Notes: a model not told the origin generated them from the sequence alone. Counted from the first letter of the stretch, positions 46,773 to 55,082 are shown. The stretch: DNA of 64,000 nucleotides from Acidobacteriota bacterium (GCA_016185425.1 JACPNQ010000016.1:1-64000); one strand, 5' to 3'. Numbers and translations are program-made.

Positions 46773-47918
46773 ATGCAAATTCCCCGTCGCATCGCATTCG
46801 CCGCTATCGTCGGCGCTTGTCTATCCGCCCAGCAACAGCCGCAGCAGATCCAGGTAGTCTCGCCCGAGGTCTCGGCGGACCGCAAAATCACCATTCGACT
46901 CTTAGCCCCAAACGCGGAGAGCGTCAAGGCAACAGGCGGCGACATACCGGGCAACGGCGGCCAGGGAACTGCCATGACGAAAGGAGCGAATGGCGTCTGG
47001 GAGGTCACTCTCGGCCCGGTTCCCGCGGGCGCATACCGCTATCGCTTCAACGCCGGCGGCCTCTCTGTTGTCGATCCGCGCAATCCGTCGAACAGCGAAT
47101 CGAATAACGACGTTTGGAGCATGGTCACGGTCCCCGGCGCTGACTTCCTCGACACTCGCCAAGTCCCTCATGGAGCGGTTGCGGCAGTCACCTACTACTC
47201 CACCGAACTGAAGCGGTTCCGCCGCATGCACGTCTACACTCCTCCCGGCTATGAGTCCGGCAAGGACAAATACCCCGTCTTCTATCTGCTCCACGGAGCC
47301 TCCGACAGCGACGCGTCGTGGAGCACGGTCGGCCGCGCCGGTTTCATCCTCGACAACCTGATCGCTGACAAGAAAGCCAAACCGATGATCATGGTGATGC
47401 CTGCCGGCCACACCAGCTCCGGCGGCTTCCGCGTCCCCGGCGAACGCGATGAGTTCGCTCGCGACTTTCTCAATGACATCATGCCTTACGTCGACAAGCA
47501 CTACCGTGTCATGAACGGTCGCGCTCATCGCGCCATAGCGGGTCTTTCCATGGGCGGCAATCAGACCCTCTCCATCGGCATTCCCCACATGGATCAATTC
47601 GCCTATCTTGGCGTCTTCAGCTCCGGACTGATCGGCCAGTTTGGAGCCGTCAGGCCCGGCGCTCCCGCTCCTCCGCCCGGCCCGAGCTTCGAAGAGACGA
47701 ACAAGGCCGCGCTCGACAACCCCGCATGGAAAAAGGGTCTCAAACTCTTCTGGTTCGCCACTGGCAAGGAAGATTTCCTGCTCAAAACGACCGAAGGCAC
47801 CGTCGGCATGTTGAAGAAACACGGGTTCGACGTGATCTACAAGGAAACCGCGGGCGGCCACACCTGGCTCAACTGGCGCGACTATTTGAACGAGTTCGCT
47901 CCCAAGCTCTTCCAATAA
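46773..47918 (+). CDS. exported esterase (feruloyl/enterochelin-esterase-like) with N-terminal CBM48-like domain
   Basis: 381 residues. A signal peptide (MQIPRRIAFAAIVGACLSAQ) is followed by a beta-sandwich resembling a glycogen-binding CBM48 domain (GVWEVTLGPVPAGAYRYRFNAGG), then an alpha/beta-hydrolase of the esterase D family. The nucleophile elbow is AIAGLSMGGNQTL and the catalytic His lies in AGGHTWLNW near the C-terminus. Probable substrates are acyl groups on polysaccharides. The ATG is preceded by TACACT with a 6-base spacer and no obvious ribosome binding site, consistent with a leaderless mRNA. Confidence 0.88.
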   Translation: MQIPRRIAFAAIVGACLSAQQQPQQIQVVSPEVSADRKITIRLLAPNAESVKATGGDIPGNGGQGTAMTKGANGVWEVTLGPVPAGAYRYRFNAGGLSVVDPRNPSNSESNNDVWSMVTVPGADFLDTRQVPHGAVAAVTYYSTELKRFRRMHVYTPPGYESGKDKYPVFYLLHGASDSDASWSTVGRAGFILDNLIADKKAKPMIMVMPAGHTSSGGFRVPGERDEFARDFLNDIMPYVDKHYRVMNGRAHRAIAGLSMGGNQTLSIGIPHMDQFAYLGVFSSGLIGQFGAVRPGAPAPPPGPSFEETNKAALDNPAWKKGLKLFWFATGKEDFLLKTTEGTVGMLKKHGFDVIYKETAGGHTWLNWRDYLNEFAPKLFQ

Positions 47919-47921
47919 GAA

Positions 47922-48413
47922 ATGCAGCCGGTGCCGCCGCACATAGCCGCGATCACTCGACCGGTCGACCGGCTCATGACCTATTACACGTTGACCGCGA
48001 TGGCGACGCTATTCGGCTTTCCCATCACAATCCTCGTGCTCTACTTCCGCTACCACACCATGCGGTACGAGTTCGGCGCCGAGGGACTGCGCATGAGTTG
48101 GGGCATTCTCTTCCGTCATGAAGTGCTCCTCAACTATGCGCGCATCCAGGATATTCATCTCCGTTCGAACGCGATTGAGCGCCTTCTCGGCTTGGCGCGG
48201 ATCGAGATCCAGACCGCAAGCGGCGCGGGAAGCTCCGTGATGACACTGGAAGGACTTACCGATCACGAGCGGATGCGCGATTTTCTGTATTCGCGCATGC
48301 GCGGCGCGGCCGATGCAAAGCATGGCGCGGCGCCGGACGCCGGGTTGACGGCGGTGCTCCATGAAGTCGCGGCCGAACTCCGCGCCGTGCGTGCGGCGTT
48401 GGAGAAACGGTAA
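47922..48413 (+). CDS. bacterial PH-domain (YdbS/YdbT-like) membrane protein
   Basis: 163 residues. One or two transmembrane helices near residues 22-42 (LTAMATLFGFPITILVLYFRY) precede a bPH2-type domain (YEFGAEGLRMSWGILFRHEVLLNYARIQDIHL, ERLLGLARIEIQTASG), ending in a helical tail. Paired genes of this type (YdbS with YdbT in Bacillus) occur together. The partner here is the following gene, which starts at the last base of this stop codon but is split by a transposon. Role unknown; membrane or lipid-associated scaffolding is proposed for the family. Confidence 0.85.
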   Translation: MQPVPPHIAAITRPVDRLMTYYTLTAMATLFGFPITILVLYFRYHTMRYEFGAEGLRMSWGILFRHEVLLNYARIQDIHLRSNAIERLLGLARIEIQTASGAGSSVMTLEGLTDHERMRDFLYSRMRGAADAKHGAAPDAGLTAVLHEVAAELRAVRAALEKR

Positions 48414-48531
48414 TGAAGGAAACGCTCCTCCGCCTGCTGCGCGTGCCGCCGGAACCCTCGCCGCCGGACGGTTCACCGGAGTCGATCAGGATCTTCCGCG
48501 CCGGCAGGAATTACTATCGCTGGCGCCTGCT
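48413..48531 (+). pseudogene. 5' part of a second PH-domain protein gene, interrupted by the transposon
   Basis: The ATG shares its A with the preceding TAA. The fragment encodes MKETLLRLLRVPPEPSPPDG followed by a segment ending NYYRWRLL, where the left end of the transposon begins. The last seven bases (GCCTGCT) are repeated at 55083-55089. Joining this fragment to 55090-55672 gives one open frame of 233 codons, so the gene was intact before insertion. Confidence 0.93.
48525..48531. repeat. target-site duplication, left copy
   Basis: GCCTGCT, repeated exactly at 55083-55089 immediately outside the other transposon end. No other duplication length fits these ends. Confidence 0.9.
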
Positions 48532-48578
48532 TGTCACTCTCAGAATTAATTGGCGCACTTCCGTCAACATTATTTGGC
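48532..48578. repeat. left terminal inverted repeat of the transposon
   Basis: 47 bp, 43 identical to the right end (mismatches at positions 8, 19, 20 and 25 from the tip). It begins TGTCACTCTCAGAATTAA. The inner end supplies the final codons and the stop of the serine recombinase gene. A second GTCA-type motif (CGTCAACATT) about 30 bp in suggests paired transposase binding sites. Confidence 0.92.
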
Positions 48579-49154
48579 ATGTTTAGCCTTCCTTGCTGAC
48601 GGGAGCGCCCGGGCAAGAAGCCTACTGACAGTGGCGGGATGGATCTTGAACAGCCGCGCGGCGTCAGCGGCCGTCTTGTCGCCCTTCGATACCATCTTGC
48701 GGATTTCAACTTGCTGTTGAGGCGTCAGCTTCGGACGGCGTCCACCGATGCGTCCCTCTTCTCGGGCGGCATCCAACCCGGCCTTGGTCCGTTCCTTGAG
48801 CATAGCCCTCTCGAACTCCGCGAACGCCCCGACCATCTGCATCATCATCCGGCCTGCCGGTGTGGTCGTATCGATGGCCTCGGTCAAGCTGCGGAATCCC
48901 GCTCCAGCTTCCCCGAGCCGCTCCATAATCGTGAGTACGTCGCGGAGCGACCGAGACAACCGGTCGAGTTTCCAGACCACGAGCACATCACCCTTGCGAA
49001 GTTGGTCAAGCAATCGGTGAAGTTCAGGCCGATCCCAACGTCCACCGGACGCCTTCTCCCGATAGATCCGCTCACACCCAGCGGTCTTGAGCGCTGCCAC
49101 TTGGACAGCGGTGTCTTGATCGTCGGTCGAGACTCTGGCGTAGCCGATGTGCAT
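48570..49154 (-). CDS. serine recombinase (resolvase/invertase family)
   Basis: 194 residues. N-terminal catalytic domain: IGYARVSTDDQD with the nucleophilic Ser, KASGGRWDRPEL, VVWKLDRLSRSLRD and FAEFERAMLKERT. A helix-turn-helix tail ends it (TAADAARLFKIHPATVSRLLA). Size and layout match Tn3-type resolvases and TniR, which resolve cointegrates at a res site. The stop codon lies within the transposon's terminal repeat. The 249-bp region upstream (49155-49403) is the natural place for its recombination site and contains short inverted repeats, CCAAT/ATTGG and AAACC/GGTTT, but no res site could be defined. Confidence 0.93.
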   Translation of the reverse strand: MHIGYARVSTDDQDTAVQVAALKTAGCERIYREKASGGRWDRPELHRLLDQLRKGDVLVVWKLDRLSRSLRDVLTIMERLGEAGAGFRSLTEAIDTTTPAGRMMMQMVGAFAEFERAMLKERTKAGLDAAREEGRIGGRRPKLTPQQQVEIRKMVSKGDKTAADAARLFKIHPATVSRLLARALPSARKAKHAK

Positions 49155-49364
49155 TGCTCAAATGTATCGCCAATCAAATTGGTAACGCAATACCTTTTTG
49201 CAACGCAAGAGGCCCAGCAAATTAACTTCTATCGGATTGTTGCGAAACCGGAGGTTTACGCACCTTCGATAGTACGGTGGAAGCGCTGGTACCGCTTTGA
49301 GAAACGCTACGCGACAAGTCAGGGAAGGCCTGGTAGGCGTGAGTGCGAGCGTGTGTTCGTGCGA

Positions 49365-49400
49365 GTAGACGGTCTACACAATCGATGGTAGACTGTCTAC
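49365..49400 (+). promoter_or_regulatory. tandem palindromic operators overlapping the padR promoter
   Basis: Two 13-bp palindromes of the form GTAGAC-N-GTCTAC lie at 49365-49377 and 49388-49400, 23 bp apart start to start. The hexamers TAGACG (49366-49371) and TAGACT (49389-49394) sit inside them at a 17-bp spacing and could be the -35 and -10 boxes. The second palindrome ends three bases before the padR ATG, and no ribosome binding site is visible. The likely reading is autorepression by PadR. Confidence 0.6.
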
Positions 49401-49403
49401 AGA

Positions 49404-49760
49404 ATGAGTTCAAAGCAGCCAACTCGTGTGGAACTTCTTCAGGGCACTTTGGATCTGCTGATCCTTCGAACACTGTTGGCGGGTCCAAGTCATGGCCATT
49501 CCATCGCCAAACATATTCAGCGGACCTCAGAAGACCTACTGCAGGTCGAGACTGGCTCCTTGTATCCGGCGCTTCATCGCTTAGAAGCAAAGGGCTGGAT
49601 TGGCGCATCTTGGGCGCTTTCTGACAAAGGCAAACGCGCCAAGTACTATCGACTGACACAGGTTGGGCGAAAGTATCTGATTGCCGAACAATCCAAGTGG
49701 GACGCATTTTCGCGCGCTATGAGCCTGATCTTGAAGCCCTCGGAGGAGGAGGCACAATGA
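49404..49760 (+). CDS. PadR-family transcriptional regulator (acidobacterial permease-linked type)
   Basis: 118-residue winged-helix repressor. The sequence VELLQGTLDLLILRTL ... GPSHGHSIAKHIQ ... VETGSLYPALHRLEAKGWI ... KYYRLTQVGRKYL is the PadR fold and matches the subgroup found beside orphan permeases in Acidobacteria. It overlaps the permease start by 4 bp (ATGA), so the two are cotranscribed. Palindromes directly upstream are probable binding sites. It is carried inside the transposon, so regulator and operator move together. Confidence 0.93.
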   Translation: MSSKQPTRVELLQGTLDLLILRTLLAGPSHGHSIAKHIQRTSEDLLQVETGSLYPALHRLEAKGWIGASWALSDKGKRAKYYRLTQVGRKYLIAEQSKWDAFSRAMSLILKPSEEEAQ

Positions 49761-52525
49761 AGCTGTTCCTTCACAAGTTGCGTTCGCTTTCACAGCGCCG
49801 CCGCAAGGAGCAGGAACTGCGCGAAGAGCTTGAATTCCATCTCGATGAGGAGGCTGAACAGCATCAAGCGGACGGATTAGCAGCAGCTCAAGCCAGAGAG
49901 GCTGCCCGACGGGACTTGGGAAACCTTACGATCACTCAGGAAAATACTCGCGCGATGTGGACCTGGACCATCCTGGAACAGCTCGTTCAGGATCTTCGAT
50001 TTGCGCTGCGGACCATGGCAAAAAACCGCGGATTCACGGCGCTTGCCGTTCTTTCGATGGCGCTCGGCATCGGAGCCAATACGGCGATCTATAGCTGCAT
50101 GGACTCGATTCTGCTGCGTTCCCTGCCGGTCGACGATCCTGAATCCCTCGTGGTGCTGAACTGGCACAGCAAGGTTCCGCGCCAAACGCGGACCAGCCAA
50201 CGTGCCGTTCACGTTATGCATTCGATGGACGGCAGCACTTACGACGATCCCAGAAAGGGAATGATCGCTGGGATTTTCCCCTACGCGGCCTTCGAACTGA
50301 TCGGCAGAACGGACTCTGTTTTCTCGCACGTCTTCGCCCACTATCCTTCGGGAAACCGCACGGTGCAGATCAAAGGACAGGCCGATAGGGCCGGCGGCGC
50401 GTTTGTTTCCGGAGATTACTTTCGGGGATTGGGTGTCGTCCCCGCGGCCGGCCGCCTGATCGCTGCCGAGGACGATCGAGTGGGAGCCCCTCCCGTTGCC
50501 GTACTGAGTTTCGCTTTGAGCAATAGACGATTCGGAGGGCCGGCAAATGCGACCGGACAGTCGATTCTCATCGACAATGTGCCCTTCACGGTGGCTGGCG
50601 TGGCACCGCCTGAGTTCTTCGGAGTCGACCCCGCATTGTCTCCGGATTTCTATCTTCCGCTGCGCACTAACCTCGTCGTGGGCGGAGAATTCACGCCCAA
50701 TTACATCGATCAGAACTACTACTGGCTTGAAATTATGGGTCGCTTGCGTCCGGGGGTCAGCCTTTCGCAAGCCCAGGCCGTGCTAGCTCCGGCTTTCCAG
50801 AATTGGGTCGCCAGCACAGCGGCCAATGCCGAAGAGCAGGCAAATCTTCCCGCCCTCGTGCTCAAGCAGGGGGCAGGCGGACTGGATAGCTTGCGCCGTC
50901 AGTTCTCAAAGCCGTTGAATGTGTTGCTCGTGCTCGTGGGACTTATCCTGGCGCTGGCCTGCGCGAATACGGCGAATTTGCTGCTGGCCCGGGCCACGGC
51001 GCGACGCCGGGAGTTGGCGCTGCGTCGCAGCCTGGGCGCAGGGCGGCTCCGAATCATCAGGCAACTCCTGACAGAAGGTGTCCTCTTGTCGACCCTGGGT
51101 GGCGCCATTGGAGTTCTAGTTGCGGTTTGGGGCATCCGGTTCCTGACTCTTTTGCTTGCCAATGGAAACGAAAGCTTCGCTTTGCGCGCGGATTTGAATT
51201 GGCAGGTATTGGGGTTCACCGTAGCTCTTTCGTTGCTGAGTGGCGTATTGTTTGGCCTCGCCCCGGCAATCCAAGCGACGCGCACAGATGCCATGCCGGC
51301 CTTAAAAGAAACTCGTGGAAGCGTGCCAGGCATGTCCGCGCACCGGGCCTTTTTTCGGATCAACCTGAGTCAAATCCTGGTGGCTGCGCAGATCGCGATG
51401 TTCCTGCTGATCCTTGTCGCCGCAGGACTTTTCGCGCGAACCCTGGCGAATCTGCAGTCGGTGCAATTGGGCTTCATGGGTGAAGGCGTTCTGCTCTTTC
51501 AACTGAACGCGAGGCAGGCGGGACACCAGGATCCGGAGATCGTGACTTTCTATTCCGATCTGAGGGACCGATTCGAGGCCATTCCGGGTGTGCGGAACGC
51601 GAGTCTCTCGCACGCTTCTCTACTCAAGGCAGGCAGACAACATCCGGTCAGTGTCGCTGGTGTCCCCGCCCCTGGCACAAGGTTTCTTTACACGGGACCG
51701 GGATTCCTGACGACGATGCAGATTCCACTTTTGCGTGGCCGCGAAATCGACCGGCGTGACCAACCGGGGTCGCCGGCGGTGGCGGTGGTGAACGAATTGT
51801 TCGCCAAGTCCAACTTCGGCACGCGGGACCCATTGGGCCAACACCTCAAGATCGGTGGCACCGGGGCGCGCGAGGTGGAAATTATCGGTGTTTGTGCGAA
51901 TACCCGGTACGGCGGACTCAAGCGTGACATGCCGCCGGTGGTGTTTCTGGCTTATAACCAGGTCTTGCAGTTCTCACGCGTGGGTCAACAGATGACCTAT
52001 GCGCTTCGCATCACCGGCGACCCCGCTTCCTACGTGAAGGCAATCCGCGAAATCGTGACCCACGCCGACGCCCGGATCCCGGTCACGGACATCATCACCC
52101 AAACGGCCGAAATCGACCAGACGATCAACCAGGAGATCGTCTTCGCGAAGCTCTCCATGGGTTTCGCCATTCTCGCGCTGGTGATCGCCTGCGTCGGCTT
52201 GTATGGAACGGTCTCTTACAATGTTGCCCGCCGAACGAGCGAGATCGGCATACGTATGGCGCTAGGGGCCGCGCGCGCAGACGTCGTTTGGATGGTGCTG
52301 CGTGATGTGCTGGTTGCGGCAAGCATCGGCTTGGCGGTCGGTCTACCGGTTACGTTAGGCACCTCCAGGTATGTCGAATCTTTCCTTTTTAAGATGAATG
52401 CCAATGATCCGTTGTCGCTCAGTCTCGCGGTGATCGTTCTTCTGTGTGCCGTCCTCGTGGCTGGTTTCGTACCTGCGCGGAAAGCGACGCGAATTGATCC
52501 AACGGTGGCGTTGCGCCAGGAGTAG
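49757..52525 (+). CDS. MacB-like orphan ABC permease (ADOP family)
   Basis: 922-residue permease without its own ATPase. An N-terminal charged helix (RRRKEQELREELEFHLDEEAEQH) typical of ADOP proteins precedes a MacB periplasmic core domain and FtsX domains: an N-terminal helix (FTALAVLSMALGIGANTAIYS), paired helices near residues 390-530 (LVLVGLILALACANTANLLLA) and a second FtsX unit near the end (GFAILALVIACVGLYGTV, ending IDPTVALRQE). Family members are abundant and duplicated in Acidobacteria; function is unknown. A GGAGGAGG ribosome binding site sits in front of the ATG. It is the main cargo of the transposon. Confidence 0.92.
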   Translation: MKLFLHKLRSLSQRRRKEQELREELEFHLDEEAEQHQADGLAAAQAREAARRDLGNLTITQENTRAMWTWTILEQLVQDLRFALRTMAKNRGFTALAVLSMALGIGANTAIYSCMDSILLRSLPVDDPESLVVLNWHSKVPRQTRTSQRAVHVMHSMDGSTYDDPRKGMIAGIFPYAAFELIGRTDSVFSHVFAHYPSGNRTVQIKGQADRAGGAFVSGDYFRGLGVVPAAGRLIAAEDDRVGAPPVAVLSFALSNRRFGGPANATGQSILIDNVPFTVAGVAPPEFFGVDPALSPDFYLPLRTNLVVGGEFTPNYIDQNYYWLEIMGRLRPGVSLSQAQAVLAPAFQNWVASTAANAEEQANLPALVLKQGAGGLDSLRRQFSKPLNVLLVLVGLILALACANTANLLLARATARRRELALRRSLGAGRLRIIRQLLTEGVLLSTLGGAIGVLVAVWGIRFLTLLLANGNESFALRADLNWQVLGFTVALSLLSGVLFGLAPAIQATRTDAMPALKETRGSVPGMSAHRAFFRINLSQILVAAQIAMFLLILVAAGLFARTLANLQSVQLGFMGEGVLLFQLNARQAGHQDPEIVTFYSDLRDRFEAIPGVRNASLSHASLLKAGRQHPVSVAGVPAPGTRFLYTGPGFLTTMQIPLLRGREIDRRDQPGSPAVAVVNELFAKSNFGTRDPLGQHLKIGGTGAREVEIIGVCANTRYGGLKRDMPPVVFLAYNQVLQFSRVGQQMTYALRITGDPASYVKAIREIVTHADARIPVTDIITQTAEIDQTINQEIVFAKLSMGFAILALVIACVGLYGTVSYNVARRTSEIGIRMALGAARADVVWMVLRDVLVAASIGLAVGLPVTLGTSRYVESFLFKMNANDPLSLSLAVIVLLCAVLVAGFVPARKATRIDPTVALRQE

Positions 52526-52612
52526 GAATCCAAATCGATTGCCCGGCGGGCGAATCGGACATCGAAGTTGCTTCGGTTGATCAACTCGCCATAAACGCGT
52601 AGCGTAGAGTTT

Positions 52613-53623
52613 CTAGGACTGCCCGATGACAAGATTCTCGCGTGCCGCCTCAACCACCTCTTTGGTCACTGACGGCAGGGCGTTGATTTCGAGAATCCGT
52701 TCGACTTGCGTCAGGAGGCGATTCAGCAGCCGGAAGTTGCCGCCGGTGATTCGGATGATCGAAGCGGCGGCGACCGTATCAATGGCGTCACCCGGAAGTT
52801 TAACGCCCGGCGGTGTCCAGTGACGCTCCAGCAGTTGCCGAATCTCGCTTGTCGACAGCGGACGAAATTCGTGAACAAAACCAATGCGGGAGTACAACTG
52901 CGGATAGCGAGCCAAGCGCTTTTCAATGCCTGGCATACCGATCAGAATCATTCCGATCCCGCCCCGATCAAAAATGCTCCGTGCCTGCTCCAGTCCGGCG
53001 ATCTTGAGCCGGTCGGCTTCGTCAATGACCAACAGCGCGGTCGGATCGGGGACCAATCTTTCTAATCCCATCGTGCGATGCCGTTGTTTGAGGAAGGCGT
53101 CTTCAGCATCCTCAGTCTCCTGGCTGCGATATCCATCGGGGTTCTTTAGACGATCACGAAGGTCGTCGAGAATACAAAGGAGCCTGCGCATCTCCGCATT
53201 CTCAACCTGACGCCGCACATCAATGGCAGCACTACGCAGCCGGTCTCGGAGCTTCCCGATCTGTCTCTCAATAACGCTCGGAGCGCCGACCACCGGGGCG
53301 GTGTAAAAGACAGTGGAACTGGCAGCGATCTCCTCAACTGTTGCTGCGTCATGGCCAGGATAATTCCAGAAGTCCTGCATCCTTTCCCAGTTGGCATAAT
53401 GACGTGCTGACACCGTCTTGCCGACGCCTGGAGGGCCGTAGCAAAGGCCGATGTATTTGTAGCGCTTACACGCGTCACAGAACTCAGCGAATCGGCGGTG
53501 TTCGAGGGTTTCGACTATGGCGGCGCTGGGCGTGGTGCTACTCGTTCTTGTATCGCTTGAGCCGGGGGACGGCTGCGGGCGGCTTTGCAGGCTCTTCTGC
53601 GGAGCCGCTTTCCTGTTGGGCAT
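52613..53623 (-). CDS. AAA ATPase of the TniB/MuB/TnsC type
   Basis: 336 residues. Walker A is CYGPPGVGKTVSARHYA (near residue 62) and Walker B is ALLVIDEADRLK (near 196), followed by a sensor-like ILIGMPGIEKRLARYPQ and RITGGNFRLLNRLL near the C-terminus. In related transposons this ATPase binds target DNA and activates the transposase. The start at 53623 lies 86 bp inside the 3' end of the transposase gene in another frame. A later non-ATG start cannot be excluded, because the first 40 residues are low-complexity Ser/Thr/Pro. Confidence 0.85.
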   Translation of the reverse strand: MPNRKAAPQKSLQSRPQPSPGSSDTRTSSTTPSAAIVETLEHRRFAEFCDACKRYKYIGLCYGPPGVGKTVSARHYANWERMQDFWNYPGHDAATVEEIAASSTVFYTAPVVGAPSVIERQIGKLRDRLRSAAIDVRRQVENAEMRRLLCILDDLRDRLKNPDGYRSQETEDAEDAFLKQRHRTMGLERLVPDPTALLVIDEADRLKIAGLEQARSIFDRGGIGMILIGMPGIEKRLARYPQLYSRIGFVHEFRPLSTSEIRQLLERHWTPPGVKLPGDAIDTVAAASIIRITGGNFRLLNRLLTQVERILEINALPSVTKEVVEAARENLVIGQS

Positions 53624-55022
53624 GTTCTTTCTCCGTGATTCCTCCGCGCTTCAAATCGAGCAGAGTATTCACGGCGCTTTCGCGATCCCGCAGGATGCCG
53701 CGCAGTTCCCGCCGCCGCCGATTCCGAGCGCGGAGAATCTCGCGAAGCGGCACGGTCTCACCGGCGAGTTCAGCGCAGAGGGCACGGCACAAGAACTTGT
53801 CTTCGTGGAAGACGCGGATCTCTGCCATGTCCCTCGGATCGAATCGCAGCGTGACCGTTTCCCCAACGTACGCCGCCAGTGTTGTCGAGATGTAACGGAG
53901 GTTCTGGAAGTGAATCCCATCGGCCCGCACCTGGCGCGCCTTGACCACTCGAATCAGCAGTAGATCCAGATGTTCCAGCGAGTCCGGCATTCGCGGCAGA
54001 AATCCGTTGGCCTCCCAGCGCTCGACGGGCGGTGTCTTTGTTTCTGCATTCGCTCGGCGGTGGTAGATGTCGAGAAGAAAGGCGCGGAATAGCGTATCGA
54101 ACTCTGCCAGCGTCAGCGTTGGCTTCCCACGCACAGCGCCGCCAGCCGGAGCATAGCCGTCCAACTCGCACAAGAACATCTCGTTCACGGTCGAGAAGAA
54201 ACGCTCGATGCGTCCACGGCCCCTCGGCTTACCGGGAATGGAGAAGACCAGGCGGATCTTCAGATCCGCGCCCACTTGTTCCAAATGATTGGATGTGAAG
54301 TCGCTGCCGTTGTCCGTGTAGAGAACATCGGGGATGCCGCACACGACCCAGCGGGCGTCCTCTTTGCGCCAAATTGCCTGACGCAACGCCAAGGACGTGT
54401 GCAACGCGGAGGGGTCTTGGAACGAGAGAAAATATCCGGCAACAGCCCGACTGTAATCGTCGATCACGGTACTGAGCCACGGTTTGGCTGTCTCGCCGTC
54501 CGGACGGATCAAGAGAATGTCGAGCGGCGTGTGGTCGGCCTGCCAGATCGCATTCGGCCCCGCAGCTTCTCTCCGGTGAACCAACTCAAATGTGTTACTG
54601 TATGCCTCCGTGCCTTCGTGGGCGAGCGTTACGAGGTCCGCGCCCAAATTGCGGACGATGCTGAAGACGGTACCGTAGCTGGGAGCCTTCTCGCCCAAGT
54701 CCTTGGACAATCGCTGTACCTGCCGGAATAGGGCCGCGAGCGGCAGTGGCGGCTTTTGCAGAGCAAGGCCTTCAATGACTTCCTTGAGCTTCGCCGAAAC
54801 GACCCTGCGCTCACCGCGATCCTCGCGTCTCTTGCGCGCCAGGGCCGCCAAACCGAACAGCCGGTATTGAGCAACCCAGCGTTGCGCGGTTCGATACGGA
54901 ACGCCTGCCGCACGCGCCACGGACTGCAATGACTGATTCTGTTCAAGATGAGGCTGGATCAGCCGGAACCGCTCAATGGCGAGTTTCCTGATCTCTTCGG
55001 TGAGTCCCGCCAGTTGGTCCAT
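53538..55022 (-). CDS. DDE transposase with integrase core (TniA/Mu-like)
   Basis: 494 residues. An N-terminal helix-turn-helix (SLQSVARAAGVPYRTAQRWVAQYR) is followed by the rve catalytic core: first Asp in AIWQADHTPLDI, DDYSRAVAGYFLSF, second Asp in LYTDNGSDFTS, and the Glu in RGRIERFFSTVNE. A Mu-type C-terminal domain (YVGETVTLRFDPRDMAEIRVFHEDKFLC) and a charged tail follow. The ATG at 55022 is chosen; a TTG at 55040 would start within the terminal repeat. It is transcribed inward from the right end and overlaps the ATPase gene by 86 bp, suggesting translational coupling. Confidence 0.93.
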   Translation of the reverse strand: MDQLAGLTEEIRKLAIERFRLIQPHLEQNQSLQSVARAAGVPYRTAQRWVAQYRLFGLAALARKRREDRGERRVVSAKLKEVIEGLALQKPPLPLAALFRQVQRLSKDLGEKAPSYGTVFSIVRNLGADLVTLAHEGTEAYSNTFELVHRREAAGPNAIWQADHTPLDILLIRPDGETAKPWLSTVIDDYSRAVAGYFLSFQDPSALHTSLALRQAIWRKEDARWVVCGIPDVLYTDNGSDFTSNHLEQVGADLKIRLVFSIPGKPRGRGRIERFFSTVNEMFLCELDGYAPAGGAVRGKPTLTLAEFDTLFRAFLLDIYHRRANAETKTPPVERWEANGFLPRMPDSLEHLDLLLIRVVKARQVRADGIHFQNLRYISTTLAAYVGETVTLRFDPRDMAEIRVFHEDKFLCRALCAELAGETVPLREILRARNRRRRELRGILRDRESAVNTLLDLKRGGITEKEHAQQESGSAEEPAKPPAAVPRLKRYKNE

Positions 55023-55035
55023 ACTTGAAGAGTAC

Positions 55036-55082
55036 GCCAAATAATGTTGACGGAAGTACGCCGCTTAATTCTGAAAGTGACA
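55036..55082. repeat. right terminal inverted repeat of the transposon
   Basis: 47 bp ending AGTGACA, the inverse of the left end with four mismatches. A GGCGTACT direct repeat occurs at both its middle and its inner boundary when read inward, again suggesting multiple transposase sites. Confidence 0.92.

Larger units (their letters stand above)
48532..55082. mobile_element. 6551-bp DDE transposon with PadR-ADOP permease cargo
   Basis: The boundaries are defined by 47-bp terminal inverted repeats starting TGTCACT and by a 7-bp target duplication. Contents in order: serine recombinase (-), a possible resolution/control region, padR and an ADOP-type permease (+), a TniB/MuB-like ATPase (-) and a TniA/Mu-like transposase (-). 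The gene set resembles the Tn5053/Tn402 tni module (transposase, ATPase, resolvase) but no TniQ-like gene is present, and the 7-bp duplication differs from the 5 bp usual for that group. The interrupted frame is otherwise undamaged, so the insertion looks recent. Confidence 0.93.

Noticed and set aside
48532-55082. CRISPR-associated Tn7-like transposon
   Set aside because: I looked for a CRISPR array, Cas genes and a TniQ-like gene inside the element and found none.
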